Assembly (NCBI GenBank): GCA_050301795.1
Contig: JBNKZU010000038.1
Location: 7,941 to 71,940, forward strand
Source: JBNKZU01 sp050301795
GTDB taxonomy: Bacteria > Pseudomonadota > Gammaproteobacteria > Thiohalomonadales > Thiohalomonadaceae
Direction of reading: 5' to 3'
DNA length: 64,000 bases
Numbering within the stretch: position 1 is the stretch's first letter; the number at the start of each line of letters is the position of its first letter. Positions 1 through 6,597 of this stretch are shown here, piece by piece. Position numbers and translations under genes: made by a program. Under the pieces are notes generated by a model. It was given only the letters and a program-made list of their open reading frames with translations, did not search any database and had not been told where the DNA came from.

Positions 1-136
1 TTTTGAGGTTAAATCCTTTTCCATACATGGTATCGATCATTGAACGTGAAGCGCGCCATGCGATATAAGCCGCCACACCGGCGATCTCTTCGATTGATTT
101 GGCCTTTTTCTTATGCCATTTGCTTTTCACACGCAT
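1..136 (-). CDS. Partial conserved hypothetical protein (C-terminus beyond window)
   Basis: The minus-strand frame opens at an ATG at 136 and stays open to the left edge, giving about 45 residues that begin MRVKSKWHKKKAKS and continue with a helical segment containing EEIAGVAAYIAWRAS. The very basic N-terminus followed by an amphipathic or weakly hydrophobic helix looks like a genuine small protein. It lies just downstream of the DsrC-like gene in the same direction, with a strong hairpin between them. I do not recognise a characterised family and assign no function. The 3' end is outside the window. Confidence 0.55.
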   Translation of the reverse strand, partial: MRVKSKWHKKKAKSIEEIAGVAAYIAWRASRSMIDTMYGKGFNLK

Positions 137-191
137 TGAATTGCCAGTTGGTATCGAATAATGGGGTGAGAGGGATCTGTTTTGATTGAAA

Positions 192-216
192 TGTGCACAC
201 CATGATGGTGTGCACA
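192..216 (-). terminator. Strong hairpin after the DsrC-like gene
   Basis: A perfect inverted repeat has 11-base arms (TGTGCACACCA and TGGTGTGCACA) around a three-base loop. It starts 9 bases after the stop codon of the DsrC-like gene. On the minus strand the stem is followed only by TTTC, so it may be a weak terminator or an mRNA-stabilising or processing stem rather than a classical intrinsic terminator. Confidence 0.5.
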
Positions 217-225
217 ACAGGTTTC

Positions 226-564
226 TTAGTAACCGCCTTTACGACGACTCTCAGGAAGACCCGCAATTTTGCCAGCCTGTTTTGAAGGCTGCATTGGGAA
301 CAGGGTGTAGAGATCTTTTGAGTTAACCTTTTCGCCCCATTTTTCCGACATCGCTTTAACGATGTTTCGGTCATTTGGCTGATTACCACCGTTATTAATG
401 TATTCATCACGAAGGAAGTTAACCAAATCCCACGCTTTATCATTGAGTTCGACGCCTTCGCTTGCAGCAATTGCTTTTGCTACATCTTCGTTCCAATCAT
501 CGATATTTTCGAGATATCCATTTGCGTTTGTTGAAATTGTTGTACCGTTTACCTCGTATGACAT
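226..564 (-). CDS. DsrC/TusE-family protein lacking both redox cysteines (RspA-like)
   Basis: This 112-residue protein aligns along its whole length with the canonical DsrC at 6194-6526: the N-terminal VNGTTISTNANGYL matches VNGTELETDEEGYL, and a helical core and the LYTLFPMQPSKQA segment follow. Its C-terminal arm reads KQAGKIAGLPESRRKGGY where DsrC has KQACKIGGLPKPTGCI. The upstream cysteine is glycine and the penultimate one is missing, so it cannot form the DsrC trisulfide or disulfide. Family knowledge separates such cysteine-poor members (RspA-type, proposed regulatory) from DsrC and TusE. Many family members have a helix-turn-helix-like surface, so a nucleic-acid or protein-binding role is possible but inferred. 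The ATG at 564 has a good GGAG upstream. It is last or next to last in the divergent minus-strand operon. Confidence 0.85.
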   Translation of the reverse strand: MSYEVNGTTISTNANGYLENIDDWNEDVAKAIAASEGVELNDKAWDLVNFLRDEYINNGGNQPNDRNIVKAMSEKWGEKVNSKDLYTLFPMQPSKQAGKIAGLPESRRKGGY

Positions 565-619
565 TGCTTAGTCTCCTTAAAGTATTGATTTAATAAAATT
601 GCCTAACTAATTGTTTATA

Positions 620-1285
620 TTAACTAATTGTCTTGTGCGGAATAAAGATTCCACACCCGACATACTGAAAAGCGCCGATGCCGTTTTGTTGGAGTACAAA
701 TGCATCTTCAAATTTCAAATCTGCTACAAATAGACTTCTGGTCGAGACCATTTTGTCTTTTATGGTGATCTGATGGCTTTTGCCAGCCAGAATCTTTTTA
801 AAACTGATCCCAAGATGGTGTAACTGTTGAACACAGCGCTGTAAAAACTGCTCCTCTTCTTCGCCAGGTTCGGATGTGACATAACGTGCATAAAGTGCGG
901 AGCTTATACTCATTAGGCGCGTTTTTGCTGTGCTTAACTCGATCTTATACTGATTTTCGAGTAGAAGGGTTTCACCTTCTAAGATTTTTGCATCATCAAT
1001 CCGATGCTTGGGTAATCTTAATATTAGCTTTGTTCGTTTTGATGGATGGATTAGTGCGCTGCCCTCTTCTGGCCGAGCCCATCCGTTTCCAGTGTCTCCG
1101 GCATGTATCGTGTGTAGCGCACACTGATGCTCTTCTTTAAACCAAGGCAGTACTCGATCTATTTCATTAAATAATATGGAGGCGTGATCAACAGGGAGCG
1201 GGTCGCATTTCATCGAAAAGGCTAAATCCACGACATCATCCGGGATTTTAGGTGCAGGTTCCTGCTCCTCTTCATGCCAAAACAT
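620..1285 (-). CDS. Cas6/Cmx6-like RAMP endoribonuclease family protein, CRISPR-orphan
   Basis: This 221-residue protein has the pattern I know from the Cas6-related Cmx6 family of type I-MYXAN CRISPR systems. It has an acidic N-terminus, then DLAFSMKCDPLPVDHA (19-35), a histidine-containing HTIHAGDTGNGW block (58-69), a RTKLILRLPK strand (84-93), TRSLFVADL (182-190), and a C-terminal glycine-rich loop running into GCGIFIPHK (210-218). Cas6 proteins cut hairpin RNAs with a general-base histidine, and several histidines are available here. No CRISPR array or other cas gene is in the window. The start overlaps the upstream stop codon (TAATG) and has a near-perfect AGGAGG, indicating translational coupling. 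Substrate unknown; a role in processing non-CRISPR RNA is inference. Confidence 0.75.
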   Translation of the reverse strand: MFWHEEEQEPAPKIPDDVVDLAFSMKCDPLPVDHASILFNEIDRVLPWFKEEHQCALHTIHAGDTGNGWARPEEGSALIHPSKRTKLILRLPKHRIDDAKILEGETLLLENQYKIELSTAKTRLMSISSALYARYVTSEPGEEEEQFLQRCVQQLHHLGISFKKILAGKSHQITIKDKMVSTRSLFVADLKFEDAFVLQQNGIGAFQYVGCGIFIPHKTIS

Positions 1286-1998
1286 TACGCCACCTCCTCA
1301 GGAATTTTTGACCGAATGCTATCACGATCAAACCACCAGTCATCGTCGACAATGACATCAACCACTTTACCTAAGCGCGGTATAAATTTTGATGGATCAT
1401 CAAGCTCAAGCTGTTGCACCCAAAAGTCGAATATCTCCTGCTCTTCGACCTGCGAATGCTTGCGAGCTACCTGCCCAAGTAACTGATTGGTATAGAATTT
1501 AAGATCGATACTTTTTCGCTCATCAGTGACACGCAGATCAACAATATAGCAACCCGTTGCAGCAGCAACTGCGGCACCATCTGATCTATCCGGGCTTTCA
1601 TCAATCAGGTGTTGTAGCATGGCGATCGTTAATTCGGGATCGATCGGGAAAGTGACAGCGAGCCATATTCCATGCCCTAACGCTTTTACCGCGTCCTCTT
1701 TTTCAGCCTGGTAGATTAAATCCAGAGCTTCAACCGCTTTTTGCCAATCCTCGTGTTTGATGGCGAGCTTAAATGCATCGTGCCCACACTGGTGCACATC
1801 ATCTTTTCGATCTAAATCTAAAAAGAGGTATCCCTGTTCAATCAGTGGCGTCGTACGTTTCAAATCATCGTTGGATAGATTCTGGAGCTCTAATGTCAGC
1901 TCATCGATACGTTTTTCGAGAAGTGCTGTCGGTTTTACAGCATCCTCTGCGCTTTCTGCTGAAGCAATACCACTGTTGAGGTTAAGGTAATCTTTCAT
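1285..1998 (-). CDS. Uncharacterised helical protein of the dsr-divergent operon
   Basis: This 237-residue cytoplasmic protein has no signal peptide or membrane segment. It is predicted largely helical and acidic. Residues about 25-45 form an amphipathic, heptad-like helix, followed by helix pairs reminiscent of TPR or HEAT-like scaffolds. The C-terminus is rich in Asp and Trp (DVIVDDDWWFDRDSIRSKIP). I do not recognise a named family. Its stop codon overlaps the start of the Cas6-like gene by one base, so the two proteins are probably made in a fixed ratio and may act together. The ATG at 1998 has no obvious ribosome binding site, perhaps because it is coupled to the small gene 36 bases upstream. 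Confidence 0.7.
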   Translation of the reverse strand: MKDYLNLNSGIASAESAEDAVKPTALLEKRIDELTLELQNLSNDDLKRTTPLIEQGYLFLDLDRKDDVHQCGHDAFKLAIKHEDWQKAVEALDLIYQAEKEDAVKALGHGIWLAVTFPIDPELTIAMLQHLIDESPDRSDGAAVAAATGCYIVDLRVTDERKSIDLKFYTNQLLGQVARKHSQVEEQEIFDFWVQQLELDDPSKFIPRLGKVVDVIVDDDWWFDRDSIRSKIPEEVA

Positions 1999-2034
1999 TT
2001 GTCTAATTATATAAGGATTGGACTATGGGTTGTG

Positions 2035-2211
2035 TTAAGTAAACATGGCTTCGAGCCGATCTTCCCAGTTTTCAGGGGTATCGATGTATTGAGGCTTTAC
2101 ATCGATGCTAAAAAAAATCTCTGTTTTTGCTTTTTCTTTAATCAATGCAGAAAGATCCTCAAAACTCTCAAGCTGAGGATTCTGGATTAGCACTTCACTT
2201 AAATAGAGCAT
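2035..2211 (-). CDS. Small hypothetical protein, first gene of the divergent operon
   Basis: This short acidic ORF (58 codons from the ATG at 2211; a TTG four codons earlier at 2223 is an alternative) begins MLYLSEVLIQNPQLESFEDL and ends ENWEDRLEAMFT. It lies in the same direction as, and 36 bases upstream of, the 237-residue gene. Its composition looks protein-like and its position at the head of the operon supports it, but the ribosome binding site is ambiguous and I know no family for it. Confidence 0.45.
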   Translation of the reverse strand: MLYLSEVLIQNPQLESFEDLSALIKEKAKTEIFFSIDVKPQYIDTPENWEDRLEAMFT

Positions 2212-2420
2212 CTCTTTTTCCAAACTCTGTATTAGACAACGATTATATGCGGATATTGAACTATAATCTCAAGATATGTTTTGCCATTTCAACCGGGCTC
2301 TATGTTACCCTGATTTTAGGTGATTATTATCTCCCACTTGATATAGGTATCCTTACCATTTGAAATATAAGGAAATTCAATTCATTTTATTAGTAAATAC
2401 GCATATACAACCCAAGGTAG

Positions 2421-2442
2421 ATATATCCCCTTTAGGATATAT
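2421..2442. promoter_or_regulatory. Perfect 8-6-8 palindrome, candidate operator
   Basis: ATATATCC and GGATATAT flank a six-base spacer. The dyad, about 190 bases before dsrA in the divergent region, has the size of a dimeric regulator site. No known consensus is matched. Confidence 0.4.
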
Positions 2443-2554
2443 GGTACCCCTCCACTGCACCCCTTAAGAATTATTTAATTCATCCATTAGAAACTTCTAA
2501 AATTGTGCGCATATTGGAAATGACCCAACTTGGTGTTTTCAATCACACATTTAA

Positions 2555-2590
2555 GGATTACTGGTGTTAATAAATCAGTACCACTAATCC
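2555..2590. promoter_or_regulatory. Inverted repeat just upstream of dsrA
   Basis: GGATTACTGGT and ACCACTAATCC are complementary at 10 of 11 positions, separated by 14 AT-rich bases, and end 40 bases before the dsrA start. This could be an operator close to the promoter or a stem-loop in the dsrA leader RNA. Confidence 0.4.
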
Positions 2591-2630
2591 AAGATTGAAC
2601 ATGAGTAAATAAACTCAGGAGAAAAAACGA

Positions 2631-3869
2631 ATGGCAAAAGAGTTACACGATACTCCACTGCTCGACCAACTGGAGACAGGACCTTGGCCTAGCTTTGTTA
2701 CTGGAATTAAGCGACTGGCACAAGATAACGATATGATGGTTGACCTTTTAGGTCAGTTAGAAACTTCATACCGCACCCGCAAAGGCTACTGGAAAGGTGG
2801 TACTGTGGGTGTTGTTGGTTATGGCGGCGGCGTTATTCCTCGTTTTACTGAATTGAAAGATGAGAACGAGAAGCCTCTATTCCCAGCTGCAGCTGAATTC
2901 CACACACTGCGTATCATGCCAGCCCCTGGTTTTCACTACACATCAGATCTGCTACGCAAGTTCTGCGATGTATGGGAAAAGCACGGCTCAGGTCTAATCT
3001 GTGCACATGGCCAGTCTGGTGACCTGATGATGCAAGGCTGTACTACTGAGGCTGTCCAGCCATGCTTTGATGAAATCAATGAAATGGGCTTCGACATGGG
3101 CGGCGCTGGTCCTGCTCTTCGTACCGCTTCGACCTGTGTTGGTATGGCGCGTTGTGAGCACGCATGTTTCGACACCTACACTGCGCAGCGTCAACTGATT
3201 AATGCATTCCTTGATGATATGCACCGTCCTGCTCTGCCATACAAGTGGAAATTTAAGCTTTCAGGTTGTGCTAACGACTGCTCTAATGCTACCCAGCGTG
3301 CTGACCAGGCATTGATTGGTACATGGCGTGACGACATGAAAGTTGACCAGGAAGAGGTTAAAAAGTATGTCGCAGCGAAAGGTCGCAAGTACATCATCGA
3401 TAACGTGATCACTCGCTGCCCAACGAATGCGTTGGCTCTGAACGATGACGATACCCTCGACGTTGACAACAAAAACTGCGTTCGTTGTATGCACTGCATC
3501 AATGTTATGACCAAGGCGCTCTCTCCTGGAGACGATAAAGGTGTCATGGTTCTTGTTGGCGGTAAGCGTACCCTGAAAATCGGTGACCTGTTCGGTACTG
3601 TAATTGTTCCATTCATGAAGGTTGATACCGAAGAAGGTATGGACGAACTGGAAGAACTTTCAGGCGAGATGATTGACTTCTTTGCTGAGAACGCACTTGA
3701 GCATGAGCGTTGTGGTGAGATGATTGACCGTATCGGTCTGCACAACTTCCTTGAAGGAATTGGTGTAGAGATTGATCCAAACATGATCTCGGCTCCACGT
3801 ACCAACCCATACGTTCGTATGGATGATTGGGACGAAGAAGCTGCGAAGTGGGCTGAGCGTAAGGCTTAA
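2631..3869 (+). CDS. dsrA: Reverse dissimilatory sulfite reductase, alpha subunit DsrA
   Basis: This 412-residue cytoplasmic subunit of the alpha2beta2 siro(haem)amide enzyme, in the oxidative direction, converts sulfane sulfur delivered by DsrC to sulfite. The cysteine pairs for the sirohaem-linked cluster are visible as TCVGMARCEHAC and SGCANDCSNA in the middle of the protein. A ferredoxin-like insert (RCPTNALAL, then NCVRCMHCINVM) carries the extra 4Fe-4S cluster. Length is normal for DsrA. The ATG follows AGGAGA at good spacing. It is the first gene of the dsr operon. The oxidative type is inferred from the accompanying dsrEFH and dsrL. Confidence 0.97.
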   Translation: MAKELHDTPLLDQLETGPWPSFVTGIKRLAQDNDMMVDLLGQLETSYRTRKGYWKGGTVGVVGYGGGVIPRFTELKDENEKPLFPAAAEFHTLRIMPAPGFHYTSDLLRKFCDVWEKHGSGLICAHGQSGDLMMQGCTTEAVQPCFDEINEMGFDMGGAGPALRTASTCVGMARCEHACFDTYTAQRQLINAFLDDMHRPALPYKWKFKLSGCANDCSNATQRADQALIGTWRDDMKVDQEEVKKYVAAKGRKYIIDNVITRCPTNALALNDDDTLDVDNKNCVRCMHCINVMTKALSPGDDKGVMVLVGGKRTLKIGDLFGTVIVPFMKVDTEEGMDELEELSGEMIDFFAENALEHERCGEMIDRIGLHNFLEGIGVEIDPNMISAPRTNPYVRMDDWDEEAAKWAERKA

Positions 3870-3898
3870 TCGCCCGACTTGCCCGTAACTGATTTTAT

Positions 3899-3918
3899 GT
3901 CGAGGTCTTAACCTCGAC
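3899..3918 (+). repeat. Intergenic RNA hairpin between dsrA and dsrB
   Basis: GTCGAGGT and ACCTCGAC form a perfect 8-bp stem around the four-base loop CTTA, 30 bases after the dsrA stop. No T-run follows, so it is unlikely to terminate transcription. A role in mRNA stability or as a processing site in the 80-base dsrA-dsrB gap is more plausible. Confidence 0.6.
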
Positions 3919-3949
3919 ACAAACAAAATAAATATTTGGAGGTAACAAT

Positions 3950-5020
3950 ATGTCTGCACCTCGTATGCCTGATGAGTGTGGGGTACCGGATTGGAAACCG
4001 TATATGCATCCAATTCTGGATAAGAACTACGGACAGTGGTCTTACCACGAGCGCCCACAAAACGGTGTTCTACTACACGTTGCAAAAAGCGGTGACAAAG
4101 TCTGGACTGTAAAAGCAGGTAGCTGCCGTCAGTTAGACGTTCACACCATCCGTAAAATTGCACAAATCGCTGATGATTATGCCGATGGCTACATCCGTTT
4201 CACGATGCGTTCAGCACTTGAGTTTATGGTTACTGATGAAGCTAAAGTACAACCGCTGATCGAAGCTTGCGAAGCGGCTGGCTTCCCTGTTGGTGGCACT
4301 GGCCCTTCAGTTCGTATGCTCTCTCATACCCAGGGTTGGATGCACTGCGACATTCCTGGCACTGACGCTTCTGGTGCGGTTAAAGCTCTGATGGATGAGC
4401 TCTTTGATGAGTTCAAGAATCAGGATATGCCAAACCACGTACATATCACCACCTCTTGCTGCCAGATCAACTGCGGTGGTCAGGGCGATATTGCGATTAA
4501 CATTCAACACACCAAGCCTCCCAAGATTAACCACAATCTGGTTTCTAACGTCTGTGAGCGTCCTTCGGTTGTTGCGCGTTGCCCTGTAGCTGCGATTCGT
4601 CCGGCAATGGTTAATGGTAAGCCTTCTCTTGAGATCGACGAGAAGAAATGTGTCTGCTGTGGCGCATGTTTCCCTCCTTGTCCTCCTATGCAGATTAATG
4701 ACCCTGAGCACTCCAAGTTTGCAGTATGGGTTGGTGGTAAGCACTCAAGCACTCGTAGCAAGCCAACATTCCACAAACTGGTTGCTGCTGGCATTCCTAA
4801 CAACGCTCCACGCTGGCCTGAGGTTGCAGAGGTTGTTAAGAAGATCCTTGCTGCTTACAAAGCCGATGCAAAAGATTGGGAACGTATGGGTGAGTGGGCA
4901 GAGCGTATTGGCTGGCCTCAGTTCTTTGAAAAGACTGGTCTGCCATTTACCAAGTACCACATCGATAACTGGCGTGGTGGCCGTGCCAACCTGAACGCTT
5001 CAGCTCACATTCGCTTCTAA
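3950..5020 (+). CDS. dsrB: Reverse dissimilatory sulfite reductase, beta subunit DsrB
   Basis: This 356-residue partner of DsrA provides the catalytic siro(haem)amide site. It contains the family cysteine motif TTSCCQINCGGQGD about halfway along and a ferredoxin-like cluster motif, KKCVCCGACFPPCPPMQ, near residues 225-240. The C-terminal DNWRGGRANLNASAH segment is typical of DsrB. The ATG is preceded by TTGGAGG. It is separated from dsrA by an 80-base gap containing a hairpin, and dsrE begins 13 bases after it. Confidence 0.97.
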   Translation: MSAPRMPDECGVPDWKPYMHPILDKNYGQWSYHERPQNGVLLHVAKSGDKVWTVKAGSCRQLDVHTIRKIAQIADDYADGYIRFTMRSALEFMVTDEAKVQPLIEACEAAGFPVGGTGPSVRMLSHTQGWMHCDIPGTDASGAVKALMDELFDEFKNQDMPNHVHITTSCCQINCGGQGDIAINIQHTKPPKINHNLVSNVCERPSVVARCPVAAIRPAMVNGKPSLEIDEKKCVCCGACFPPCPPMQINDPEHSKFAVWVGGKHSSTRSKPTFHKLVAAGIPNNAPRWPEVAEVVKKILAAYKADAKDWERMGEWAERIGWPQFFEKTGLPFTKYHIDNWRGGRANLNASAHIRF

Positions 5021-5033
5021 TTGAGGTATTGAG

Positions 5034-5426
5034 ATGATATTTACAATTCAGGTAAGTGAAGGTCCATACACTCATCAGGCATCTGATAGTGCATACCAGT
5101 TCACTAAGGCTGCTCTGGAGAAGGGACATGAAATCTTTCGTGTCTTCTTCTACCACGATGGTGTAAACAACGCGACTCGCCTAACCACTCCTCCACAGGA
5201 TGACCGTAATGTTGTCAACCGCTGGAGTGAACTGGCTGAAAAACATAATCTTGACCTTGTGGTCTGTGTTGCGGCGGCTCAACGTCGCGGCATCGCAGAT
5301 GCAGATGAGTCCAAGCGTAACGGAAAAGATGCAGACAATATTGCACCAGGTTTCCGTATCTCTGGTTTGGGTCAGCTTATCGAAGGCGGCATTCAGTCAG
5401 ATCGACTGGTTGTCTTCGGCGATTAA
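5034..5426 (+). CDS. dsrE: Sulfurtransferase subunit DsrE
   Basis: This 130-residue DsrE/TusD-family subunit belongs to the cytoplasmic DsrE2F2H2 hexamer, which accepts sulfane sulfur and hands it to DsrC. The start IFTIQVSEGPYTHQ is the typical first strand. The single conserved cysteine in LDLVVCVAAAQRRGI sits where the persulfide-carrying residue lies in characterised DsrE. The strong GAGGT upstream and tight spacing within the operon support the start. The presence of dsrEFH is itself a marker of sulfur-oxidising rather than sulfate-reducing organisms. Confidence 0.95.
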   Translation: MIFTIQVSEGPYTHQASDSAYQFTKAALEKGHEIFRVFFYHDGVNNATRLTTPPQDDRNVVNRWSELAEKHNLDLVVCVAAAQRRGIADADESKRNGKDADNIAPGFRISGLGQLIEGGIQSDRLVVFGD

Positions 5427-5438
5427 TATTAGGAGTTA

Positions 5439-5849
5439 ATGAATATGAGTACTAAAAAATTCCTGTATGTTAACCGCAAAGCGCCATACGGAACTGTATA
5501 CGCTCTTGAGTCACTTGAGGTTGTCTTAATTGGTGCTGCTTTCGAGCAGGACGTTAGTCTTCTGTTTATGGATGATGGTGTATTTCAATTAACTAAGGGT
5601 CAGAACACAGCAGGTATTGAGAATAAAAACTTTTCTCCAACCTACTCTGCTCTAGGCGACTACGAAGTCACTAAGATCTATATCGACAAACAGTCACTTG
5701 AAGAGCGTGGCCTTGGTCTTGACGACCTTCAACATCTTGTCTGGGAAGATGAAGATGATGATTGGGCAGAAAAGGATTCTATCATTCTGGTTGATCGCAA
5801 TGAGATCGCTGATTTGATGGAAGACAACGATATCGTTCTGAGTTTCTAA
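5439..5849 (+). CDS. dsrF: Sulfurtransferase subunit DsrF
   Basis: This 136-residue DsrF/TusC-family protein has the usual start KKFLYVNRKAPYGTVYALE and the hydrophobic LIGAAFEQDVSLLFMDDGV core. It has no cysteine, consistent with a structural rather than sulfur-carrying role in the hexamer with DsrE and DsrH. The start at 5439 gives MNMSTKK; the third codon is a second ATG (5445) and equally usable with the AGGAG upstream. It lies 12 bases after dsrE. Confidence 0.95.
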   Translation: MNMSTKKFLYVNRKAPYGTVYALESLEVVLIGAAFEQDVSLLFMDDGVFQLTKGQNTAGIENKNFSPTYSALGDYEVTKIYIDKQSLEERGLGLDDLQHLVWEDEDDDWAEKDSIILVDRNEIADLMEDNDIVLSF

Positions 5850-5864
5850 GCGGGAGATTTAATA

Positions 5865-6164
5865 ATGTTGCATATTGTAAACAAATCACCATTCGAGAAA
5901 AACTCGCTTCAGAGCTGTATCTCATGCGCTAAAGATGGAAGCGCTATTCTTTTGATTGAAGATGGTGTTTACGGTGTTCTGAAAAACAGCGCAATTTCTA
6001 GCGATGTAAAGAATGCTATTGGTTCAATGAACGTGTATGCCCTTGAAGCTGATGTTAATGCTCGTGGTATTGCTGACAAAGTAATGGATGGCGTTCAATT
6101 GATTGACTATAGCGGCTTTGTTGACCTTACGTGTGAACACGATAAGGTTCAAAGCTGGTTGTAA
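5865..6164 (+). CDS. dsrH: Sulfurtransferase subunit DsrH
   Basis: This 99-residue DsrH/TusB-family protein begins MLHIVNKSPFEKNSLQSCISC; the cysteine at about residue 20 is the conserved one of the family and a second follows three residues later. ILLIEDGVYGVL is the characteristic central strand. It completes the DsrEFH complex. GGGAG lies just before the ATG, 15 bases after dsrF. Confidence 0.95.
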   Translation: MLHIVNKSPFEKNSLQSCISCAKDGSAILLIEDGVYGVLKNSAISSDVKNAIGSMNVYALEADVNARGIADKVMDGVQLIDYSGFVDLTCEHDKVQSWL

Positions 6165-6193
6165 TTAAAACTAACCCTACAGGAGATATACCC

Positions 6194-6526
6194 ATGGGTC
6201 TTATGGTAAACGGCACTGAGCTGGAAACTGATGAAGAAGGTTATCTGTTAAACCTTTCTGACTGGTCTAAAGATGCAGCTCTCGAGCTTGCTAAAACTGA
6301 AAATGTTGAAATGACAGATTCACACTGGGAAGTTATCGACTTTCTGCGTGAGTATTACGAAGAGTATCAAATTGCTCCAGCAGTACGTGTACTGACTAAA
6401 GCAATTGGCAAGAAGCTTGGTAAAGAGAAAGGTAACAGCAAATACTTGTATGAGCTGTTCCCATACGGACCTGCCAAGCAAGCTTGTAAGATCGGTGGTC
6501 TTCCAAAGCCTACTGGTTGTATCTAA
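6194..6526 (+). CDS. dsrC: Sulfur carrier and DsrAB/DsrMKJOP partner DsrC
   Basis: This canonical 110-residue DsrC ends in KQACKIGGLPKPTGCI and so has both conserved cysteines: the penultimate one (CysA) and the one ten residues earlier (CysB). In this family they carry persulfide, form a trisulfide with the DsrAB product, and cycle through a disulfide acted on by DsrK. GGAGATATACCC precedes the ATG. A strong stem-loop follows the gene, which may allow dsrC mRNA to accumulate above its neighbours. Compare the cysteine-less paralogue at 226-564. Confidence 0.97.
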   Translation: MGLMVNGTELETDEEGYLLNLSDWSKDAALELAKTENVEMTDSHWEVIDFLREYYEEYQIAPAVRVLTKAIGKKLGKEKGNSKYLYELFPYGPAKQACKIGGLPKPTGCI

Positions 6527-6536
6527 GCCGTACCTG

Positions 6537-6565
6537 CAAGGGGGTCAAATCGACCCCCTTGTTTT
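6537..6565 (+). terminator. Stem-loop with short T-run after dsrC (attenuator or processing site)
   Basis: CAAGGGGGTC and GACCCCCTTG form a perfect 10-bp GC-rich stem with a five-base loop, 10 bases after the dsrC stop, followed by TTTT. It resembles a partial intrinsic terminator inside the operon, since dsrM follows in the same direction 30 bases on. Likely consequence: more dsrC than dsrMKLJOP transcript. Confidence 0.65.
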
Positions 6566-6597
6566 AAACAATTTCCGTACATTCGGAGGGTCGATAG

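Larger units (their letters stand above)
2224..2630. promoter_or_regulatory. Divergent dsr intergenic regulatory region (about 400 bp, no gene)
   Basis: This AT-rich stretch separates the minus-strand small-gene operon from dsrA. It must hold the promoters of both. I see no single unambiguous -35/-10 pair, but two inverted repeats stand out (2421-2442 and 2555-2590). The dsrA ribosome binding site (AGGAGA just before 2631) is good. The location suggests co-regulation of both operons by a shared regulator. Confidence 0.6.

Noticed and set aside
1..2223. Idea that the DsrC-like protein is TusE for tRNA thiolation
   Set aside because: TusE needs the penultimate cysteine, which is absent here.
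2145..2363. 72-codon plus-strand ORF upstream of dsrA
   Set aside because: It overlaps the minus-strand small gene and the divergent promoter region, has no ribosome binding site and a composition typical of AT-rich noncoding DNA.
620..2630. Possible CRISPR array near the Cas6-like gene
   Set aside because: I looked for regularly spaced repeats around the gene and in the gene-free stretches and found none; only single dyads are present.
3191..3805. Long antisense ORF (204 codons) within dsrA
   Set aside because: It is a shadow frame of a strongly conserved gene; the serine- and arginine-rich translation has no recognisable domain.
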